Source: Amycolatopsis suaedae (GTDB lineage: Bacteria; Actinomycetota; Actinomycetes; Mycobacteriales; Pseudonocardiaceae). From it: a stretch of DNA of 64,000 nt. The position numbers were made by a program, and so were the translations under genes. Under the pieces are notes generated by a model. The model searched no databases. It saw only the letters and a list, made by a program, of their open reading frames with translations, and had not been told where the DNA came from. The first letter of the stretch is position 1. Every line of letters begins with the position of its first letter. The stretch is taken from contig NZ_SFCC01000001.1 in assembly GCF_004214935.1 (NCBI RefSeq), forward strand, positions 558,001 through 622,000. The letters are read 5' to 3'. Positions 54,079 through 62,748 of this stretch are shown here, one piece after another.

Positions 54079-54582
54079 ATGCTCCCACTGCAGGCACGCA
54101 CGCGTGAGCTCTGGCGCGAACACAACCCCGAACTGGACACCTCGCCGATGGAGGTGGTGGCGCTGGTCAAGCGCGTCAACGGGGTGCTCAACCACGCGGT
54201 CGAGGCGCTCTACGACGGAGCGGCGCTCACCGTCGCCGAGGTCGAGCTGCTCGTCCCGCTGCGCTACGCCGACACGCCCGTCACCGCCGCACGGCTGGCG
54301 TCACGGCTGGGGATGTCGCGTGCCGGGGTCAGCAAGGCGCTGGGCAGGCTGGAGAAGCGCGGCCTGATCGCCCGCGAGGTCAACCCCGCCGACCGGCGGG
54401 CGGCGCTGGTCACCCTGACCCCCGAGGGCGAGCGGACCATCGACGACCTGTTCCCCCGCGAGCTGGCCGTTCACGGTCACCTTCTGGACGGCCTCGGCGA
54501 CGACCGGGCCAGCGTGGTTGCGGCCCTGACCCGCCTGGCGGAGGCGATGGAGTCCCGGCTCGAACCGGCCCCTCACAGTTGA
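54079..54582 (+). CDS. MarR family regulator
   Basis: A 167-residue winged-helix regulator. The DNA-binding region is at about residues 50-110: LTVAEVELLVPLRY, TAARLASRLGMSRAGVSKALGRLEKRGLI and the wing REVNPADRRAALVTLTPEG. I use ATG 54079; no upstream in-frame start is supported. The 69-base region to the divergent flavoprotein gene is unusually AT-rich and contains GTTAAC (54061-54066) as a likely operator half. The 3' end is one base from the convergent proC-like gene. Confidence 0.9.
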   Translation: MLPLQARTRELWREHNPELDTSPMEVVALVKRVNGVLNHAVEALYDGAALTVAEVELLVPLRYADTPVTAARLASRLGMSRAGVSKALGRLEKRGLIAREVNPADRRAALVTLTPEGERTIDDLFPRELAVHGHLLDGLGDDRASVVAALTRLAEAMESRLEPAPHS

Positions 54583-54583
54583 G

Positions 54584-55339
54584 TCAGCTGCGAAGGCGGG
54601 ACAGGATGCCGTCCAGGCCCGATCGGACGGTGTCGGGGACGCCCGCCTCCCGCAGGCGGGCAAGGAACTGCTCGTTGATCCCGCCCGGCGTCATGTGCTT
54701 GCCGGTCAACGCGGCGAGGGTGTCGGTCTGCTGCGACACCAGGATGCCGAGCTGCCCGAACACATGCGTGACGTAGGCACTCGCCGCCTCGGCGCCCGCG
54801 CCGCGCTCGGCCAGCCAGTCGGCGATGGTCGCCAGGTAGTCCAGGTGCGCGGCGAAGGTGGAGGTCGCCGCGCTGAACGCCTCCAGCGTCTCCTCCTCGC
54901 GCGGAACCACGACGCCGCCGACGCGCTCGTACAGCTCCCTTGCCGCCGGATCGTCGGGAAACATCGCGGTGAGGCTCTGCCCCCGCGCCGCCGAGGGCAG
55001 CGGAATGGAGCGCACGACCCGGCCCGCGGGGGCCGTCCACGCACGCAGCTGGTCCACCCGCACCCCGGCCAGGGCGCTGATCACCACGTGCTCGGGCCGG
55101 AACGTCAGTTCCTCCAGCACCGCCTGGCCGATCGGCGGGCGTACGGCGATCACGACCGACGTCGCGTTGTCGAGCACCTCCTGGTTGCTGGCGCAGACAT
55201 GCACGTTGGGGAACCGCGCCCCCAGCTCCCGGCTGACCTCGCGGCCACGAGGTGAGAGAAACACGTCGGGCGCGGTCCCGGCACTCAGGCCGGTCACGAT
55301 GGCCGCGGTGATCTCACCGGTACCGATGAACCCGTACAC
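54584..55339 (-). CDS. pyrroline-5-carboxylate reductase-like protein
   Basis: A 251-residue Rossmann protein of the ProC family: YGFIGTGEITAAIVTGL (2-18) with the NADP-binding GTGEIT loop, SVVIAVRPPIGQAVLEEL near 60-77, VISALAGV near 85 and the C-terminal helical part LAALTGKHMTPGGINEQFL (near 215). ProC makes proline from pyrroline-5-carboxylate, but short variants such as this one may be paralogues with another role. The start is three bases from the next gene's stop, so it is the distal gene of a pair with the SGNH hydrolase. Confidence 0.85.
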   Translation of the reverse strand: MYGFIGTGEITAAIVTGLSAGTAPDVFLSPRGREVSRELGARFPNVHVCASNQEVLDNATSVVIAVRPPIGQAVLEELTFRPEHVVISALAGVRVDQLRAWTAPAGRVVRSIPLPSAARGQSLTAMFPDDPAARELYERVGGVVVPREEETLEAFSAATSTFAAHLDYLATIADWLAERGAGAEAASAYVTHVFGQLGILVSQQTDTLAALTGKHMTPGGINEQFLARLREAGVPDTVRSGLDGILSRLRS

Positions 55340-55342
55340 GCC

Positions 55343-56107
55343 TCACCCTCCCGCTACCGGCGCCAGCTCCGGACGCTTGGCCGAGACCGTATCGCCCGAG
55401 GACTCGCCACGCAGCCGGCGACCCAGCCAGGGCAACGCGAACTCCCTGGCCCAGCGCAGGTTGTCGGCCCGGCGTCGCGCCGGCGGGACGAGCGGCTTCG
55501 GTCCCAGCTCGGCCGCCGTCAGCGCATGCGGCACCCTCAGCGCGTCGAGCACCGCGATCGCCACCTCGGTGTGCCCGGCCGCGTTGAGGTGCAGGCGGTC
55601 CGGCGACCACAGCCGGCGGTCCCGTAGCTGCCGCATGGCCCACATGTCCACCAGCCGCGCACCGTGCCGGGCGGCGATCAGCCGGACGTGCTCGTTGTAG
55701 ACGGCCACCCGGCCACGCATCTTGCGGAACAACGCGTCCTCGACGCCGTCGACGCCGGTGAACAGCACCACGGTCGCGCCAGTGCGCACGATCCGGGCCA
55801 CGGCCGTCTCGTAGTCGGCCATCAGCCCGTCGATGTCGACCTTCGGCCGCATCAGGTCGTTGCCGCCCGCGTACAGGGTGACCAGATCCGGCCGCAGTGC
55901 CAGCCCCGGCTCCAGCTGCTCGGCCAGGATCGGGCGCAGCAGCCTGCCGCGCACGGCGAGGTTGGCGTACCGCAACCCGGGCTCGGCGGCGGCCAGCTGC
56001 TCGGCGACGCGGTCGGCCCAGCCACGCACACCGTTGGGGTAGCGCGGGTCGTCGTCGCCGACCCCTTCGGTGAAGGAGTCCCCCATGGCCACTAAGCGCT
56101 TGCTCAT
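55343..56107 (-). CDS. SGNH/GDSL hydrolase
   Basis: A 254-residue esterase-fold protein. Block I is GDSFTEG (Ser11 nucleophile), block II has Gly54 in AVRGR with Asn49 nearby, block III is GGND (Asn83), and block V is SPDRLHLNAAGH (Asp and His near 170). The actinobacterial relatives act on small esters or acyl groups; there is no signal peptide, so it acts in the cytoplasm. ATG 56107 lies six bases after CACGAT. It is in tandem with the ProC-like gene. Confidence 0.9.
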   Translation of the reverse strand: MSKRLVAMGDSFTEGVGDDDPRYPNGVRGWADRVAEQLAAAEPGLRYANLAVRGRLLRPILAEQLEPGLALRPDLVTLYAGGNDLMRPKVDIDGLMADYETAVARIVRTGATVVLFTGVDGVEDALFRKMRGRVAVYNEHVRLIAARHGARLVDMWAMRQLRDRRLWSPDRLHLNAAGHTEVAIAVLDALRVPHALTAAELGPKPLVPPARRRADNLRWAREFALPWLGRRLRGESSGDTVSAKRPELAPVAGG

Positions 56108-56126
56108 GCCGCAATCGTGCCAGTGG

Positions 56127-57338
56127 TCAGAAGCCCGTTCCGTTCCAGGGCGGCTCCGCGGTGGTGAACAGCACGTCCGCCCGGGCGAGTACGTCCGGGT
56201 TCGCCCCGAGTCGTCCGGTCTGCCCGAGCAGGCTCGCCCGCCAGTGGCCCAGGTACAGCATGGCCAGCGTCTCGACGTCGACCTCCAGCTCCGGGTCGGC
56301 GCTGACCCGTTCGACGCCGTCCGGGCCGACGCGGTAGCACCCGGAGTTCGCGGGCAGCTGCCGGTCGGTCACGCCGACCAGCACCGGCTCGGCCGCGCCG
56401 TAGGTCCGGGCGGCGAGCGCGGCGGGCACGTCAACCAGCCGCAGCCACAGCGAGTCCTCGACGTCGGTGATCCGGAACGCCCGGGGATCGGTCAGCACGA
56501 GGTCAAGCGGCTCGTCCACCGGCCTGCCGCCGGCGTGGATGTCCTCGATCAGGTCGATCGAGAGCAGGAACCGCCACAGATTTAGCCGGACGCCCAGGTC
56601 GGCGCCGTGCAGCTCCCGCACCCACAGCGAGTTGACGTGTCCGTGGTGATCGCTCGCGGCGGGCTTGTAGACCACGAACCCGTCCGGCTCACCGGCGTCG
56701 TCGAAGTGGACGGCGGCGTGATGGCCGCCGCGGCCCAGCACGAGGTGCCTGCCACGCTGCCACCAGGCGTCTGGGCGGGTCATCATGCCGGGCCGGTGCG
56801 GGCCGACCCTGCGGTAGGCGCGCGGCAGCAGGCCGGGGTCACGCTCCGGGTCGACCATGCGGACCGACCCGGACAGCGGCACGCCGGGCCGCAGCCGGGC
56901 CCGCCGCGAGTCGACGACGACCTCGGCCGCCTTGACCGCCACGCCGTAGCCGAACCGGCCGTAGATGGTCGCCTCGCTGGCGTGCAGCATGGCCGCCACC
57001 TCGCCGCGGTCGGCACAGTCGCGCAGCTGGCGGTCCATCAGCCCGGTCAGGATGCCGCGGCGGGTGGAGTCGGCGCGGACGGCGACGCCGTCGACCGCCG
57101 CGGCCGGGACCAGCGCTCCGCCGGGAACGGCCAGGTCGGAGCGGAACGATCCGGTGAAACCGAGCGGCTCGCCGTCGGGCGTGTAGGCGGCGAACTTGCG
57201 GTCGAGGCTGTAGACGGATGGATCGCAGCGTTCCCACAGGTCGTCGTGGGGCGCGGGCCGGTGCAGCGCGGTCGCGATCAGGTCGAACAGTGCGCGTTCA
57301 TCACCTGCTCGGGCACGCTCGACGGTGAATTCGGTCAT
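56127..57338 (-). CDS. Eis family GNAT N-acetyltransferase
   Basis: A 403-residue three-domain acetyltransferase (GNAT, GNAT-like, sterol-carrier-like) of the Eis group. The acetyl-CoA loop is VRADSTRRGILTGLM (near residue 92) and the catalytic Tyr is in YGRFGYG (near 126). The chain ends in PPWNGTGF; in mycobacterial Eis the C-terminal Phe carboxylate is the general base, and that is kept here. Eis acetylates several amines of aminoglycosides or protein lysines. ATG 57338 is six bases after CAGGAT. Confidence 0.92.
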   Translation of the reverse strand: MTEFTVERARAGDERALFDLIATALHRPAPHDDLWERCDPSVYSLDRKFAAYTPDGEPLGFTGSFRSDLAVPGGALVPAAAVDGVAVRADSTRRGILTGLMDRQLRDCADRGEVAAMLHASEATIYGRFGYGVAVKAAEVVVDSRRARLRPGVPLSGSVRMVDPERDPGLLPRAYRRVGPHRPGMMTRPDAWWQRGRHLVLGRGGHHAAVHFDDAGEPDGFVVYKPAASDHHGHVNSLWVRELHGADLGVRLNLWRFLLSIDLIEDIHAGGRPVDEPLDLVLTDPRAFRITDVEDSLWLRLVDVPAALAARTYGAAEPVLVGVTDRQLPANSGCYRVGPDGVERVSADPELEVDVETLAMLYLGHWRASLLGQTGRLGANPDVLARADVLFTTAEPPWNGTGF

Positions 57339-57431
57339 CCCGCGATCCTGCCGCAGGCGTGGGGCGCGCCGCCGCCCGTCGCCGTCCGCTACGGTTCGTG
57401 TCGGCCCGCAGTGAGACCCAGAGGAATGATC

Positions 57432-58169
57432 ATGGGGGAGAACATCCCGAAGACCACGGTCGTCGTCCCGACGTACAACGAGCGGGACAACCTGCCCACG
57501 CTCGTCGGCATGCTGGCCGAGCTGGACGTACCCAACCTGGGCGTACTCGTCGTCGACGACAACTCGCCCGACGGCACCGGCGAGGTCGCCGACAAGCTCG
57601 CCACCGAGGCGTCCATCCCGGTCAGCGTGCTGCACCGCACCGAGAAGGACGGCCTGGGCAGGGCGTACGTGGCAGGCATCTCCCGGGCGCTGGACGAGGG
57701 CGCGGACGTGGTGATCCAGATGGACGCCGACCTGTCGCACCCGGCCAGTGCCATCCCGACCATGCTGGAGATCCTGAAGACGACCGACGCCGCCGTCGTA
57801 CTGGGGTCACGCTACGTGTCCGGTGGGTCGCTCGCGGGCGAGTGGAGCTGGCACCGCAAGGCGCTGTCGGCGTGGGCGAACTTCTACGTCAACGCCATCC
57901 TGCGGCTGAAGGTGAAGGACGCGACCGCCGGGTTCAAGGCGTGGCACGCCAAGACGCTGCGGGCCATCGACGTGTCCTCCATCCGCAGCAACGGCTACGC
58001 GTTCCAGGTGGAGATGAACCACCGCACCGTCAAGCAGGGCATGCGCATCGCCGAGACCCCCATCCGGTTCGAGGAGCGCGCCGACGGCGTGTCGAAGATG
58101 AGCCTCAAGGTGCAGATCGAGTCGGCCGTGCTGCCGTGGAAGCTGCTGTTCGGCAAGAGCGGCGACTGA
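57432..58169 (+). CDS. ppm1: polyprenol monophosphomannose synthase
   Basis: A 245-residue family 2 glycosyltransferase similar to the catalytic domain of mycobacterial Ppm1 and eukaryotic DPM1. It has VVVPTYNERDNL (10-21), the DDNSPDGTGE nucleotide loop near 43, the metal-binding VIQMDADLSHPA near 92 and GSRYVSGG near 121. No membrane domain is fused, so it needs a separate anchor or none. It makes polyprenol-phosphomannose from GDP-mannose, the donor for MptB (33193). AGAGGA precedes ATG 57432; a second ATG two codons upstream is possible. Confidence 0.93.
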   Translation: MGENIPKTTVVVPTYNERDNLPTLVGMLAELDVPNLGVLVVDDNSPDGTGEVADKLATEASIPVSVLHRTEKDGLGRAYVAGISRALDEGADVVIQMDADLSHPASAIPTMLEILKTTDAAVVLGSRYVSGGSLAGEWSWHRKALSAWANFYVNAILRLKVKDATAGFKAWHAKTLRAIDVSSIRSNGYAFQVEMNHRTVKQGMRIAETPIRFEERADGVSKMSLKVQIESAVLPWKLLFGKSGD

Positions 58170-58203
58170 CACAGCGGTGACACCCGCCCGGCATGATCGG
58201 GTC

Positions 58204-59100
58204 GTGATCACCTTCGTTCTAGTCCACGGTTCCGGTGGCAACGCCCGCACCTGGTCCACCCTGCAGCAGGAACTCGCCCTGCGTGGCCACCGCACACTCG
58301 CGATCGACCTGCCCGGTCGTGGGGCCGGTTTCACCGAGGCCTACTACACGCAGGACCTGGAAACGTTCGCCGCCGAGCCGTCCCCGCTGGCCGGGACCAC
58401 GCTGGCCGACCTCGCCGAGCACGTGACCGGGCTGATCCGGCGGGTGCGTGAGCACGGGCCGGTGGTGCTGGTCGGACACAGCTTCGGCGGCCTGCCGGTC
58501 ACCGCGGCCGCGACGGCGGCCGCCGACCTGCTCGACGGCCTGGTCTACATCGCCGCGCAGTGCCCCGTCGACCGTGCCCCCGGCGACTACCTGGCCCTGC
58601 CCGAATGGTCGACCAGCGAACTGCTGCCCGCGACGGCCCCGCTGCTGGTCGCCGACCCGGCCCGGCTCGGCGCCGTCCGGGTGAACTGGCGCGGCGCTGA
58701 CGCCGGGCAGCGGGCCGCCCTGCGCGCGGCGATGTGCGACGAGCTGACCGACGAGCAGTTCCTCCAGGTCGTCAACGCCTCCCAGCCTGACGACTACTTC
58801 TGGCACACCGACCCGGCGTGGGACGTGCGGGCGAGCAAGGAGGTGTTCGACCGCCTGCCGCACACCTACGTCCGGCTCGGCGCGGACCGGTCGATGCCGC
58901 CGGCCGCGCAGGACCGCTACATCGCCGACGCCGACGCGCTGTCCCCGGCCAACCCGTTCACCGTGCACACCGTCGACAGCAGCCACGGCGGGTTCTTCCG
59001 GTCGCCGGAGTCGGTGGCCGAGATCCTCGATCAGTTCGTCTCGGAGCGGATGGCGTACTCGCTGAACTCACCGCAGGCCTCGAACCCGAGCCGGCGGTAG
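58204..59100 (+). CDS. alpha/beta-fold hydrolase
   Basis: A 298-residue alpha/beta hydrolase: oxyanion segment [12 protein letters not shown] (6-17), nucleophile in [10 protein letters not shown] (Ser near residue 97), and His in [11 protein letters not shown] (near 262). It resembles the EstX/salicylate-esterase-like group and lacks a signal peptide. Substrate unknown. The start is GTG 58204, six bases after CATGAT. Its last 70 bases overlap the end of the convergent GNAT gene, so one strand's message covers the other's 3' end. Confidence 0.88.
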   Translation: MITFVLVHGSGGNARTWSTLQQELALRGHRTLAIDLPGRGAGFTEAYYTQDLETFAAEPSPLAGTTLADLAEHVTGLIRRVREHGPVVLVGHSFGGLPVTAAATAAADLLDGLVYIAAQCPVDRAPGDYLALPEWSTSELLPATAPLLVADPARLGAVRVNWRGADAGQRAALRAAMCDELTDEQFLQVVNASQPDDYFWHTDPAWDVRASKEVFDRLPHTYVRLGADRSMPPAAQDRYIADADALSPANPFTVHTVDSSHGGFFRSPESVAEILDQFVSERMAYSLNSPQASNPSRR

Positions 59101-59831
59101 ACCGGCTCGCCGTCCGCCGAGGCCTGCAGCACGGCGGTCCGGAAGCCCTCCGATCGCGCGGTGTGCAGGGTGGCGAGCGTGATGGCGCCGCCGTAGCCGC
59201 GACGGCGTTCGCTGGCCAGCGTGGCGATGTTGTAGATGCCCGCGACGCCGGCGTGCAGGAACACCTCGGCGGTGCAGACGGGCCTGCCGTCCACGTAGCC
59301 GACCAGGTAACGGGCCGGGCAGGCGGGCGCGAGCGCGCGTTCGGCGGCATTCGCGAAGAACTGGCGCACGGTGGCGGCGGGCGGGTTCCACAGCGCCGCC
59401 AGCACCATGGCGTAGTCGGCGAGCTGCTCGGGGCTGGTCGCCAGCCGGATCTCCAGCCCGTCCACGGGCGGCACGGACGGGACCTCGCCGAGGTCGCGCC
59501 ACATGCCGACCTCGGTCTCGGACACGGAAAGGCCGGCGGCGGTCAGGGTGGCGCCGAGGTCGTCCGGCGCGGTGGCGGGGCCGACCCACCAGGAGAACGG
59601 GCGGCCGGTGGCCCGCAGTTTCTCGACCGTCCGCGCGACGCGGTCCGCCGCGGTGTCAGCGGTGAACCGGGCCGCCGCGACGATGTTGAACGTGTCGTCG
59701 TGCAGGCCGCTGTCGGCGATCAGCAGGTCGTCGGTCTCGGTGACGGTGGTGCCGGCGAGGTGGCGGTGCAGGTGGCAGGCATGCTCGGCCAGGTTCCGTT
59801 CGGCCCTGGCGGCGCGGTCGTTCTCGTTCAT
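59031..59831 (-). CDS. GNAT family N-acetyltransferase
   Basis: A 266-residue protein with a C-terminal GNAT domain: the acetyl-CoA loop [17 protein letters not shown] (near residue 208) and the terminal [15 protein letters not shown]. The N-terminal half (1-120) is helical with less certain origin, perhaps a degenerate first GNAT domain. It uses acetyl-CoA to acetylate an amine; the substrate is unknown. It converges on the alpha/beta hydrolase gene, and the 70 overlapping bases encode both C-termini. It lies just downstream of the HxlR regulator (23 bases), same strand, and may share its message. Confidence 0.85.
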   Translation of the reverse strand: MNENDRAARAERNLAEHACHLHRHLAGTTVTETDDLLIADSGLHDDTFNIVAAARFTADTAADRVARTVEKLRATGRPFSWWVGPATAPDDLGATLTAAGLSVSETEVGMWRDLGEVPSVPPVDGLEIRLATSPEQLADYAMVLAALWNPPAATVRQFFANAAERALAPACPARYLVGYVDGRPVCTAEVFLHAGVAGIYNIATLASERRRGYGGAITLATLHTARSEGFRTAVLQASADGEPVYRRLGFEACGEFSEYAIRSETN

Positions 59832-59854
59832 AGTGAGGCCAATTCTCGACCAGC

Positions 59855-60202
59855 TCACCGGAGCCGGTCCCACGGGATGGCCTCGATCCGGTCGAGGTGC
59901 TCCTCGCCCCATTCGCCGAGCACGGCCATCGCGGTGTTGAGCGACCGGCCGAACTCGGTCAGCGAGTACTCCACCTTGGGTGGGACCTGGTGATAGACCT
60001 CGCGCTCGAGCAACCCGGTGGTCTCCATCTCGCGCAGCTGCAGGATCAGCACCCGCTCGCTGATGCCGGGGACGGCCCGGCGCAACTCGCCGAACCGCAG
60101 CGGGCCGTCCTGCAGGGCGAACAGGATCAGGCCCTTCCACTTGCCGCCGACGACGGCGATGGCGGCGTCGAGCCCGCAGGTGAAGGTCCGGGTCTTCGGC
60201 AT
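59855..60202 (-). CDS. HxlR family regulator
   Basis: A 115-residue winged-helix regulator of the HxlR group ([22 protein letters not shown] ... [24 protein letters not shown] ... VEYSLTEFG). Cys9 is in the N-terminal position that senses electrophiles or aldehydes in HypR/YodB-like members. The start is ATG 60202 with an AGGAG site; an upstream reading frame through the AT-rich intergenic region is not a gene. It is divergent from the imine-reductase-like gene and likely controls it. Confidence 0.9.
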   Translation of the reverse strand: MPKTRTFTCGLDAAIAVVGGKWKGLILFALQDGPLRFGELRRAVPGISERVLILQLREMETTGLLEREVYHQVPPKVEYSLTEFGRSLNTAMAVLGEWGEEHLDRIEAIPWDRLR

Positions 60203-60224
60203 CGGCAGGCTCCTATACATACAT

Positions 60225-60245
60225 TTTTGTTGGTACCAGACAAAA
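60225..60245. promoter_or_regulatory. operator candidate for the HxlR regulator
   Basis: An AT-rich dyad, TTTTGT and ACAAAA flanking a central GGTACC, lies 23 bases upstream of the HxlR start. GGTAC recurs at 60251-60255. It is in the HxlR/imine-reductase intergenic region (118 bases). Confidence 0.5.
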
Positions 60246-60320
60246 TAGTAGGTACTTGAACTTAGGTTCGTCACCTCGGAGCATGTGATCACCTTTCCTT
60301 ACTGGAACTGGAGTTCACAC

Positions 60321-61190
60321 ATGCAGATGCCGGTCACCGTCCTCGGACTGGGCTCGATGGGCGCCGCGCTGGCCGGGGCATTCCTCGACGCGGGCCACCC
60401 GACCACGGTGTGGAACCGCACCGCCGCGCGTGCCACACCGCTGGCCGACAGGGGCGCCCACCCCTCGGCCACGGTCGTCGACGCGGTCACCGCGAGCCCA
60501 CTGGTCATCACCTGCCTGACCACGTTCGACGCCACCATGAAGACACTCGAACCCGCCGCGGCCGCACTGGGCGGACGCATCCTGGTCACCCTGAACAGCG
60601 GCGCTCCCGCCGAGGCCCGGCGTACTGCCGCCTGGGCCGCCGAACACGGCATCCGTTTCCTCGGCGGCGCGATCAAGAACGTGCCCGCGGCGGTCGGCTT
60701 ACCGGACACGTTGCTGTACTACGGGGGCGATCGTGCTGCCTTCGACGAGGTCGAACCGGCGCTGCGGGCACTCGGCGGCGACACCGTCCACCTCGGCGAC
60801 GAACCGGACCTGGCGGCGCTCTACGAGATGGCGGTCGGCGGCACGCTGCTGCCCGCGCTCGTTGGGTTCTTCCAGGGAGCGGCCGCCGTCCAGGCCCGCG
60901 GGCTGGAGGCGAGCACGCTGGTGCCGTACACGGTCAAGTGGCTGGAGATGATCGCCTCGGTGCTTCCGGTGTTCGCGGGCGAGATCGACAGCGGCGACTA
61001 CAGCAGGCCGATGTCCAGCGTCGGCATCTTCGCCGCGGGCATGGAGGCCGAACGGGAGTTCGCCACGGAAGCCGGTGTGGACGGGGCCTGGCTGGCACCG
61101 TTGCACGACCTGCTGCGGCGCGCGATCCAGGAGGGGCACGGCGAACACAGTGTCGCGGCGCTGACCGAGGTGCTGAAGACGCCAGCGTGA
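60321..61190 (+). CDS. NAD(P)-dependent beta-hydroxyacid dehydrogenase/imine-reductase-like protein
   Basis: A 289-residue protein with an N-terminal Rossmann domain (VTVLGLGSMGAALAGAFLDAGH, 5-26; WNRT near 31) and a helical C-terminal domain that dimerises (ALYEMAVGGTLLPALVGFFQG near 170). It resembles imine reductases and 6-phosphogluconate-dehydrogenase-like enzymes, reducing an imine or a beta-hydroxy acid. GGAG precedes the ATG. It is divergent from the HxlR regulator, with a dyad in between, so an electrophile- or aldehyde-responsive role is plausible. Confidence 0.88.
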   Translation: MQMPVTVLGLGSMGAALAGAFLDAGHPTTVWNRTAARATPLADRGAHPSATVVDAVTASPLVITCLTTFDATMKTLEPAAAALGGRILVTLNSGAPAEARRTAAWAAEHGIRFLGGAIKNVPAAVGLPDTLLYYGGDRAAFDEVEPALRALGGDTVHLGDEPDLAALYEMAVGGTLLPALVGFFQGAAAVQARGLEASTLVPYTVKWLEMIASVLPVFAGEIDSGDYSRPMSSVGIFAAGMEAEREFATEAGVDGAWLAPLHDLLRRAIQEGHGEHSVAALTEVLKTPA

Positions 61191-61241
61191 TGTCCCCGGC
61201 GTGGGTGGACCGCCCCGGCGCGCGTCGGCGATGCTGTGGGC

Positions 61242-62081
61242 GTGGAGTACGTGTCGAGAGTGCCGCGGCCACCGCTGGACGGGCTGATCGACGATCTCTA
61301 CTACCTGGCCGGCACGCCGCCGTACGCCCGGCTGATGCTGCCGCCGGCGCCGTCGGCGTTGCTCATCGTCAACCTCGGGGCACCGTTCCGCATCCGCGCG
61401 GGCACCGAGATCGAGGCGGCCGAGTACGCCGACGGCTGCGTGATCACCATGCCCACCCGCGCGTACGAGTTCGGCTACCCGCTGCCCACCCGGTCGGTCG
61501 GCGTGCACGTCAAGCCGTGGGGGCTGGCGCCGTTCCTGCCGGCGCCCGCGGCCGAGCTGTGTGACCGGCCGGTGACGATCGAGCAGGTCTGGGGCCGGCC
61601 CGCCGTCGCCAGGCTGCGTGACCGGCTGGCCTCGGCGGACGGACCGAACGCGATGCTGACGCTGCTCGAAGAAGAGCTGAGGCGACGGCTGCGCGAGACC
61701 GCAGGCCTGGGCCTGGTCCGCCACACGAGCAACGTCATCGCGGCGACCGGCGGGACGGTGGCGATCGGCGAGCTGAGCGTGGCCGCCGGGGTCAGCAACA
61801 CTCATCTGGCTCAGCGGTTCAAGGAACTCATCGGCGTGACGCCGAAGCGGATGGCCCGCACTCACCGCTTCACCTCCACCGTGTTCGGGATCGACCCCAC
61901 CGGGCCGATCGACTGGAGCGACCTCGCCGGCGGCGGCGGCTACTTCGACCAGGCCCATTTCGGACACGAGTTCCGGGCGTTCACCGGGCTCACCCCGACC
62001 CGGTACCTGGAAGTCCGGCGGCGATTCCTGCGTGAACATCCCGGCCACACGCTGGAGGGCTGGCCGCTGCCCGCCGATTGA
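61242..62081 (+). CDS. AraC family regulator
   Basis: A 279-residue AraC/XylS-type protein: an N-terminal sensor (SRVPRPPLDGLIDDLYYL ... EFGYPLPTRSVGVHVKPWG) and a C-terminal HTH (IGELSVAAGVSNTHLAQRFKELIGVTPKRMA, FDQAHFGHEFRAFTGLTP). GTG 61242 is six bases after GATGCT; an alternative GTG at 61236 lies in between. It follows the reductase gene by 51 bases on the same strand. The effector is unknown; its closest neighbour is the dihydrofolate-reductase-like gene. Confidence 0.88.
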   Translation: MEYVSRVPRPPLDGLIDDLYYLAGTPPYARLMLPPAPSALLIVNLGAPFRIRAGTEIEAAEYADGCVITMPTRAYEFGYPLPTRSVGVHVKPWGLAPFLPAPAAELCDRPVTIEQVWGRPAVARLRDRLASADGPNAMLTLLEEELRRRLRETAGLGLVRHTSNVIAATGGTVAIGELSVAAGVSNTHLAQRFKELIGVTPKRMARTHRFTSTVFGIDPTGPIDWSDLAGGGGYFDQAHFGHEFRAFTGLTPTRYLEVRRRFLREHPGHTLEGWPLPAD

Positions 62082-62088
62082 TTTCTTA

Positions 62089-62106
62089 CAAGAGCGACCG
62101 CTCATG
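62089..62106. promoter_or_regulatory. TetR-style operator dyad
   Basis: CAAGAGCGACCGCTCATG is an 18-bp near-perfect palindrome (8-bp arms, one mismatch) of the kind bound by TetR repressors. It lies 41 bases before the dihydrofolate-reductase-like gene, upstream of a -10-like TAGCTT (62113-62118). No TetR gene is near. Confidence 0.5.
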
Positions 62107-62147
62107 ACCGGCTAGCTTGGGGCACCTCGAAGCAGGAGGAGGACCCC

Positions 62148-62729
62148 GTGGGCAAGGTGGTCATGTACAGCTCGGTGTCGGTGGACGGCTTCGTCGCGGA
62201 CGAGAACGACCAGCCCGGGCCGTTGTTCGACTGGTTGACCAACGGTGACGTCCCGCTGGACGACAGCGGCGCGTTGAAGGTGTCGCGGACGTCCTACGAC
62301 CACACCCGGCCGTACTGGGACCAGATCGGGGCGACGATCGCCGGCCGCCACGTCTTCGACATCACCGACGGCTGGGACGGCAAGCCGCCGGGCGGGATCG
62401 ACCACGTGGTCGTGGTGACGCACCGGCCGGCGCCCGAGGGCTGGGACCCCGCCGCGCCGTTTCACTTCGTCGACGGCGTCGAGGCGGCCGTGGCCAAGGC
62501 GCGGGAGCTGGCGGGTGACCGCGTCGTCGAGGTCGCCCCGGGCGATGTCGGTGGTCAGGCACTCGCCGCCGGGCTGGTCGACGAGGTGCGCATGGACGTC
62601 GTACCGGTCGTGTTCGGTTCGGGCAAGCGCTACTTCGGGTCGGTCGACGCGCAGCACCTGCTGGAGGATCCGCACGTGATGGTCCAGGGCGACCGGGTGC
62701 TTCATCTGTGCTACCGGGTGCGCCGCTGA
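62148..62729 (+). CDS. dihydrofolate reductase-like (RibD C-terminal domain) protein
   Basis: A 193-residue protein of the RibD_C/DHFR-like family: VMYSSVSVDGFVAD (5-18), GRHVFDITDGWDGKP (near 65), VEVAPGDVGGQAL (near 125) and the C-terminal DEVRMDVVPVVFGSGKRYF (near 145). Such proteins bind NADPH but true dihydrofolate reduction is not expected. A very strong site (GGAGGAGG) precedes GTG 62148. A TetR-type dyad lies upstream. Confidence 0.87.
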   Translation: MGKVVMYSSVSVDGFVADENDQPGPLFDWLTNGDVPLDDSGALKVSRTSYDHTRPYWDQIGATIAGRHVFDITDGWDGKPPGGIDHVVVVTHRPAPEGWDPAAPFHFVDGVEAAVAKARELAGDRVVEVAPGDVGGQALAAGLVDEVRMDVVPVVFGSGKRYFGSVDAQHLLEDPHVMVQGDRVLHLCYRVRR

Positions 62730-62748
62730 CCGGGCTACGGTGTTGCGG

